A stretch of DNA of 11,614 nt from an uncultured Sphingobacteriaceae bacterium (GTDB lineage Bacteria > Bacteroidota > Bacteroidia > Sphingobacteriales > Sphingobacteriaceae): positions 1-11,614 of the forward strand of contig CAMPKC010000081.1 in the NCBI GenBank assembly GCA_946887045.1, read 5' to 3'. Below the pieces are notes generated by a model that saw nothing but the letters and a program-made list of their open reading frames with translations, was not told the origin of the DNA and made no database searches. This document shows, piece by piece, positions 7,609 through 11,614 of this stretch (positions within the stretch are counted from its first letter, which is position 1; each line of letters opens with the position of its first letter). Both the position numbers and the translations under genes were made by a program.

Positions 7609-7638
7609 TTTGTTCGGCTTATTACAACCTTACGTTTA
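7609..7638 (+). promoter_or_regulatory. Possible Bacteroidota-type promoter for the surface-protein gene
   Basis: TTTG at 7609-7612 is followed after 18 bp by TACGTTTA (7631-7638), one base off the TAnnTTTG -7 element. The usual spacing is about 19-21 bp, so the match is imperfect. Transcription would begin near 7645 and leave a leader of about 130 nt before the TTG start. The call rests on pattern matching in AT-rich DNA and may be chance. Confidence 0.2.
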
Positions 7639-7776
7639 TCTGTGAATAAATTCCCATGTTGAGAAATCAATTCTACGAATTTTTTTTTATTTCAGCCTAA
7701 TAATAGTCCTATGCTAGTTAAAATGCACTTGGCACATTAAATGTTTATACGCTCGTGAGTTTTAGACATCTTAATT

Positions 7777-10700
7777 TTGACGCGGGAAAAATCTACTATT
7801 ATTCGTTTTTTTTTACTTGTTGGTATATTAACTTTTTGGGGATTAAAAAGTTACGGACAGACACCAGGTTTAATTTATAAACCTGCTACCGGTGCAGGGA
7901 AGTTAGTTTTAGATCCTAATGGTGACGGATATGTATCTGCTACCTCTTCAGGGTTTTCCATCACCGATCATGGTGCTCAAAGTGAACTGAAAATGATCGC
8001 TATACCTCAACTAGCGGTCGAGCCGAATAGTGATCTTGCAACCGGCGCTAATGGTGGGCATACCGATATTGTTGATGACGGCACTCGTAAGTCGGTTTTT
8101 GTTTTATCAGACGGTACAAATCTAATTATTCGCTTCAGAATTGGGGGTGCTTCTACAGCAGCTAAGGGATACAGTATTTTAATTGATACGGATAATACCT
8201 TCGCTGGTTCAGGAAGTAACCCTGGTTTTGAACAGGAGGTTGTTCTTGAAACAGGCAAGCGGGTTGTGGTTTATAACCATACCAATTCTAATTTTGTTGC
8301 TTATGATATTGATCAGCATCATCAGCGCTCGGTTGCTGTTTCTACAAATAATGGAGATGCGGATTATTTCTATGATTTTTATGTTCCCTTAAGCGTCTTA
8401 AGTGGTAATCCGCTTCGGTTCGCAGCGACGACAATAACCAGCGCATCAAGTGGTATCACGGGTACAATCTCTGATGTTGGTGGTGTGAACGATTTGGCAT
8501 ACAGCGGCAACGTTTTGGCTATGCTGAAAAATGTTATTACATCTTTTCCCTTAACCAGCTTGTCAAGTTTATCAGCCGGAGGGTCCTTCGCTGCGGTAAA
8601 AACTGCGGCACCATATATTTCCGGAACTATTTCAACCACCAGTACTTCCATTTCTGGTACAAGTACCGAACCAAACGGAACTACTATAACAGTTTACAAA
8701 AATGGTGTTTCTATCGGGACTACAACGGTTAGCAATAATGCATGGACCTTATCAGGTATCTCTGCTGGTACTTTGACTTCGGGTAGTACAATTACGGCGA
8801 AAGCTGAGGATATCTCGGGTGGTAAGTCTTTGTCGGATGCTTCTAACTCTATTGTGGTAGGGCAGGTTTGTACAACGGCGCCCACTTTAGGAGTAACTTC
8901 AAGTGGAACGAAAGGTTGGCTCGGAACATGGACTACTGGCTCAACGGCAATTGCTGCAAATCAGATCAGAATTACCTTGTATCATCTTTCCACTGCAGGC
9001 GTTATCACAGTATATACAACAAATTATCAGGGAACAGTAATTTATGCACCCGCAACTGCGGCGAATACAACAAGTGCCAATTGGACTTTTGACTTTAGCA
9101 ACTCCGGAAATTCTGTACCAACTGGTACTTTTTGGGCCACTGCGACAGATGTTATAAATGGAACGTGCGAATCGGTGCCTTCGAATACTGGCCTTCATGG
9201 AAATGGAATAACCGCAACCGCTACACCAGTAATTACATCAACATCCCTCTTTAATACCACTACTGTTGTTTCTGGTACGAAAGTAGCCAATGCTGCAATT
9301 TACCTGTATGTTAACGGAGTGCAGGTATCAACGCTGGCTGCGGATGCATCTACAAGTTGGTCTATTTCTGGTTTGACCTTAGCGGTGGGCGATGTTGTAA
9401 CTGCAAAAGCTATTGTTTCAGGATCTGGTTTATCTGCGGTCTCAAATTCTGTTACAGTTCAACAGGTAGTAAGTGGTACCAGTGATGCACCTGTAATTAC
9501 AGGAACGTATACCGCTTCACAGACATCTGTATCCGGAACTTCTACTGAAGCCGCGGGAACTGTGATTACTGTTTATAGAACTGGTGTATCAATTGGAACT
9601 ACTACAGTAACTGTTTTTGGAACCTGGACTCTTTCTGGAATTACACTTATAGCAGGCAATGTTCTTACCGCCACAGCGCAGGCTACAGGCGAGAATGTAA
9701 GTGTATCCTCCAACTCTGTAACAGTTACGGGTCGTACAGCATTAATACCAACTGTTACTTCTCCAATCTTAGCCGGTGCTACGAGTATTGGAGGAGGAAG
9801 TGCATCGGGTACGTTGACCGTATATATAGATGGTTCTCCTATAAGTCCTACCTTAAGTTCACAATCCGGAGCTTGGGCGTATAGTACTACAAATTTGGCT
9901 ACCCTTTCCAGCGAATTATATAAAGGCGCTAAAGTGAAGGCTACCAATACAGCATCTGGTCAGTTAGAAAGTGATTTTTCAACTGAAGTTATAGTTCAGG
10001 GCGTAGACAATTTCTTCATTGAAGCTGCTGCGGGCGGCAATATTGGAACTCAAACTGCAGGTGTTGCTTTCCCTGTTAAAATTACAGCCCGAAATTCTAG
10101 TAATGCCACCTTTACTACCTATACAGGTACTAACGTTATTTCATCTGGATCAACAGTATTTGCAGGTTCTGGTCCAACGGTTGCCTTTTCTGCAGGTGTA
10201 TTATCTAGTCACAACGTAACATTAACAAAAGCCGGAACCTATACTTTGACTACAGTAGGCACTGCAGATCCGACTGTTACCGGCACTTCGAATTCCTTTG
10301 TAATTAACCCGGGAGTTGCTAGTAGTTTGACGATATTTCAGCAGCCATCTGCAAACGCGACAAGCAATACAGCCTTTGCACAACAGCCTGTAATTTATAT
10401 TTATGATGCGTATGGAAATCATAAAACCAATGATAATAGTACCGAGATAACGGTAGCGATTGCTTCAGGCACAGGAAACTTAGGCGGTACTGCGACCGTA
10501 ACTGCAGTAAACGGGGTAGTTACTTTTTCGGGATTATCAATTACGGGGGGAGGCGCTTATACCTTAAGCTTTAGCTCAACTGGCCTCAACAGCGTCACAT
10601 CATCTACAATTACCTTACCTGCTATTACTGCTCCTTCGGCGTTAAGCTATACTACTCCTAACGTATATACGGTTTTCGGTACAATAACTTCATTAAATCC

Positions 10701-11614
10701 TGCAGTAACAGGTACAGTAACAAGTTATAGCGTAAATCCATCTTTACCTGGGGGACTTACTTTAAATACAACCACGGGTGTGATAAGTGGAACACCTACA
10801 ACAGTAGCTGGTCAATCCACATATACAGTTACGGCTTCCAATAGCGGGGGCAGTACAACATTCGACGTAGTGATTACCGTAAATAAAGCCACACTAACAG
10901 TTACCGCTGTTGATGCAAGTAAGACTTACGGTGCAGCGAATCCTGGTTTTACTTATTCAATGACTGGCTTTTTGAATGGCGATACACAGGCTACTGCCGT
11001 AACTGGTACCCCTTCACTCACTACCACGGCATCTACAACCAGCGCTGCAGGAACCTATGCGATCACTCCAGCAGTGGGAACACTGACTTCAACAAATTAT
11101 CAGTTCAGCTATGTTTCAGGAACGCTAACGATCAATCAGGCATCTTTAACGGTAACTGCCACGGGTCCTGCTAAGACCTATGGGACGGCCCTGACAGGGG
11201 GAACCAGTACAATGGACTTTAGTGCAACGGGAGCTATCAGTGGGGAGTCGGTAACGGGAGTAACATTGACGCCAGATGCAGCAGGGCTTTCAGCAAGTAC
11301 GACAGCCGGCGCTTCTTATACAGTTACCCCATCCCTTGCTACAGGCAGCGGAGGGTTTCTGGCAAGTAACTATAACATTACTTATGTAGCTTTTAACGGC
11401 GTTGTATCGACTAAAGCCCTAACGGTAAACAGCGTATCAGCGAACAATAAAGTGTATGACGGTACGACCACAGCAACGATCAGTGGAACACTGAGCGGAG
11501 TAGTGAGCGGTGATGAGGTAACCTTCAACGGAACAGGAACCTTCAATACAGCATCAGTAGGTACCGGCAAGACCGTTACTTCGACCAGCACTCTTAGCGG
11601 AGCAGCAGCGGGGA
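7777..11614 (+). CDS. Giant secreted surface protein/adhesin with Ig-like, MBG and YDG modules (runs off the right edge)
   Basis: One frame stays open from a TGA at 7756 to the window edge, giving 1,279 residues from the TTG at 7777. No ATG exists upstream in frame, and TTG gives a good signal peptide: a basic N-region (TREK, IIR), hydrophobic FFLLVGILTFWG, and a cleavage region at KSYGQ. Domains in order: an N-terminal secreted domain of about 230 residues (LVLDPNGDGYVSATS, then ILIDTDNTFAGSGSNPGFEQ); Ig-like modules over about 8605-9990; two further beta-rich modules over about 9991-10617; a putative-Ig module (LPGGLTLNTTTGVISGTPTT) at about 10618-10881; two MBG modules; and the start of a YDG module (NNKVYDGTTTATISGTLSG). 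Composition is rich in Thr, Ser, Gly, Val and Ala with very few Cys. The C-terminus is not in the window; export by type IX secretion and cell-surface anchoring is inference. It is likely an adhesin or matrix protein. Confidence 0.85.
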   Translation, partial: MTREKSTIIRFFLLVGILTFWGLKSYGQTPGLIYKPATGAGKLVLDPNGDGYVSATSSGFSITDHGAQSELKMIAIPQLAVEPNSDLATGANGGHTDIVDDGTRKSVFVLSDGTNLIIRFRIGGASTAAKGYSILIDTDNTFAGSGSNPGFEQEVVLETGKRVVVYNHTNSNFVAYDIDQHHQRSVAVSTNNGDADYFYDFYVPLSVLSGNPLRFAATTITSASSGITGTISDVGGVNDLAYSGNVLAMLKNVITSFPLTSLSSLSAGGSFAAVKTAAPYISGTISTTSTSISGTSTEPNGTTITVYKNGVSIGTTTVSNNAWTLSGISAGTLTSGSTITAKAEDISGGKSLSDASNSIVVGQVCTTAPTLGVTSSGTKGWLGTWTTGSTAIAANQIRITLYHLSTAGVITVYTTNYQGTVIYAPATAANTTSANWTFDFSNSGNSVPTGTFWATATDVINGTCESVPSNTGLHGNGITATATPVITSTSLFNTTTVVSGTKVANAAIYLYVNGVQVSTLAADASTSWSISGLTLAVGDVVTAKAIVSGSGLSAVSNSVTVQQVVSGTSDAPVITGTYTASQTSVSGTSTEAAGTVITVYRTGVSIGTTTVTVFGTWTLSGITLIAGNVLTATAQATGENVSVSSNSVTVTGRTALIPTVTSPILAGATSIGGGSASGTLTVYIDGSPISPTLSSQSGAWAYSTTNLATLSSELYKGAKVKATNTASGQLESDFSTEVIVQGVDNFFIEAAAGGNIGTQTAGVAFPVKITARNSSNATFTTYTGTNVISSGSTVFAGSGPTVAFSAGVLSSHNVTLTKAGTYTLTTVGTADPTVTGTSNSFVINPGVASSLTIFQQPSANATSNTAFAQQPVIYIYDAYGNHKTNDNSTEITVAIASGTGNLGGTATVTAVNGVVTFSGLSITGGGAYTLSFSSTGLNSVTSSTITLPAITAPSALSYTTPNVYTVFGTITSLNPAVTGTVTSYSVNPSLPGGLTLNTTTGVISGTPTTVAGQSTYTVTASNSGGSTTFDVVITVNKATLTVTAVDASKTYGAANPGFTYSMTGFLNGDTQATAVTGTPSLTTTASTTSAAGTYAITPAVGTLTSTNYQFSYVSGTLTINQASLTVTATGPAKTYGTALTGGTSTMDFSATGAISGESVTGVTLTPDAAGLSASTTAGASYTVTPSLATGSGGFLASNYNITYVAFNGVVSTKALTVNSVSANNKVYDGTTTATISGTLSGVVSGDEVTFNGTGTFNTASVGTGKTVTSTSTLSGAAAG
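8605..9732 (+). repeat. Diverged repeated Ig-like modules in the surface protein
   Basis: Two modules share the same skeleton. SGTSTEPNGTTITVYKNGVS (from 8653) corresponds to SGTSTEAAGTVITVYRTGVS in the module spanning about 9481-9732. Both continue with IGTTTV, a WTLSGI strand and a terminal SNSI/VTV strand. A third, looser copy lies at about 9226-9471 (VVSGTKVANAAIYLYVNGVQ, WSISGLTLAVGD, SNSVTVQQ). A non-matching segment with NWTFDFSNSG lies between the first and third. The copies have drifted at DNA level, which points to old duplications and not to a recent expansion. Confidence 0.75.
10885..11614 (+). repeat. MBG-MBG-YDG module array (continues past the right edge)
   Basis: MBG-like module 1 covers about 10885-11136 (KATLTVTAVDASKTYGAANP, then GTYAITPAVG and SGTLTI). 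Module 2 covers about 11137-11408 (QASLTVTATGPAKTYGTALT, then SNYNITYV). The YDG-type module begins near 11416 (ALTVNSVSANNKVYDGTTTA). Each opens with an ALTV-like strand followed by K-x-Y-G or K-V-Y-D-G, the hallmark of these families. Such arrays are usually long in Bacteroidota surface proteins, so more copies probably follow outside the window. Confidence 0.8.

Larger units (their letters stand above)
7445..7776. other. Gene-free spacer between the stressosome operon and the surface-protein gene
   Basis: No convincing coding sequence is present. Every ATG-started plus-strand frame seen near its 3' end closes quickly, for example ATG 7741, which hits TGA at 7756. The spacer holds a perfect 9-bp inverted repeat (7558-7579), a small TGAGA/TCTCA repeat (7593-7605), a possible promoter (7609-7638) and a run of nine T at 7680-7688. 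It probably contains the end of the operon transcript and the promoter of the following gene. Confidence 0.7.

Noticed and set aside
7772..7779. TAATTTTG, an exact match to the Bacteroidota -7 promoter element
   Set aside because: It overlaps the TTG start codon, so transcription would begin inside the signal peptide codons. No TTTG lies at the right distance upstream, and no usable start follows nearby.
8007..11591. Many short ORFs, mostly on the minus strand, in the right third of the window
   Set aside because: They are shadows of the long adhesin frame, produced by its repetitive Thr/Val/Gly/Ser codons; composition is repetitive and no start context is convincing.
1..11614. CRISPR array, tRNA or rRNA genes, insertion sequences or phage genes
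   Set aside because: No evenly spaced direct repeats with unique spacers, no tRNA-like cloverleaf, no transposase or integrase motifs and no terminal inverted repeats were seen. The repeats at the right are protein-domain repeats.

Overview
The window looks like chromosomal DNA of a Bacteroidota member, most likely a Sphingobacteriia-type organism related to Pedobacter or Mucilaginibacter. The basis is the moderately AT-rich base composition, starts mostly without Shine-Dalgarno sequences, a CHASE3-type sensor kinase, and a giant secreted protein with Ig-like, MBG and YDG modules. This placement is inferred from gene content only.

Layout. (1) 1-1145, minus strand: N-terminal part of a membrane sensor histidine kinase (TM, CHASE3-like sensor, TM, coiled coil, HisKA) that leaves the window at its left edge. 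(2) 1384-2376, plus: a GT-B glycosyltransferase of the MJ1255/VC2487 type. (3) 2472-3320, minus, convergent with it: an LpxH-like metallophosphoesterase. These two could act on envelope glycolipid. (4) 3546-7444, plus: a tightly packed five-gene operon with overlapping ends, encoding RsbR, RsbS, RsbT, an ATPase-SpoIIE phosphatase fusion, and a soluble histidine kinase. (5) 7445-7776: a gene-free spacer with a perfect 9-bp inverted repeat. (6) 7777 to the right edge, plus: the first 1,279 codons of a very large secreted surface protein. It seems to start at TTG and carries a signal peptide, an N-terminal domain, several Ig-like modules, a putative-Ig module, two MBG modules and the start of a YDG module.

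How the genes work together. The five-gene operon is a stressosome module. RsbR and RsbS (STAS proteins) would form the scaffold, RsbT would phosphorylate them, and the SpoIIE-type phosphatase would reset them. Bacteroidota are not known to have the sigma-B system that RsbT feeds in Bacillus, so the output must differ here. The last gene suggests an answer: the N-terminus of the histidine kinase reads as a decayed RsbT-like domain that has lost the N-box asparagine, placed ahead of intact HisKA and HATPase_c domains. The operon would then carry three RsbT-type folds: a free kinase, one fused to a phosphatase, and one degenerate copy that may dock a histidine kinase on the stressosome. This is the most interesting observation in the window. 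It rests on sequence reading and has not been tested by profile search or structure.
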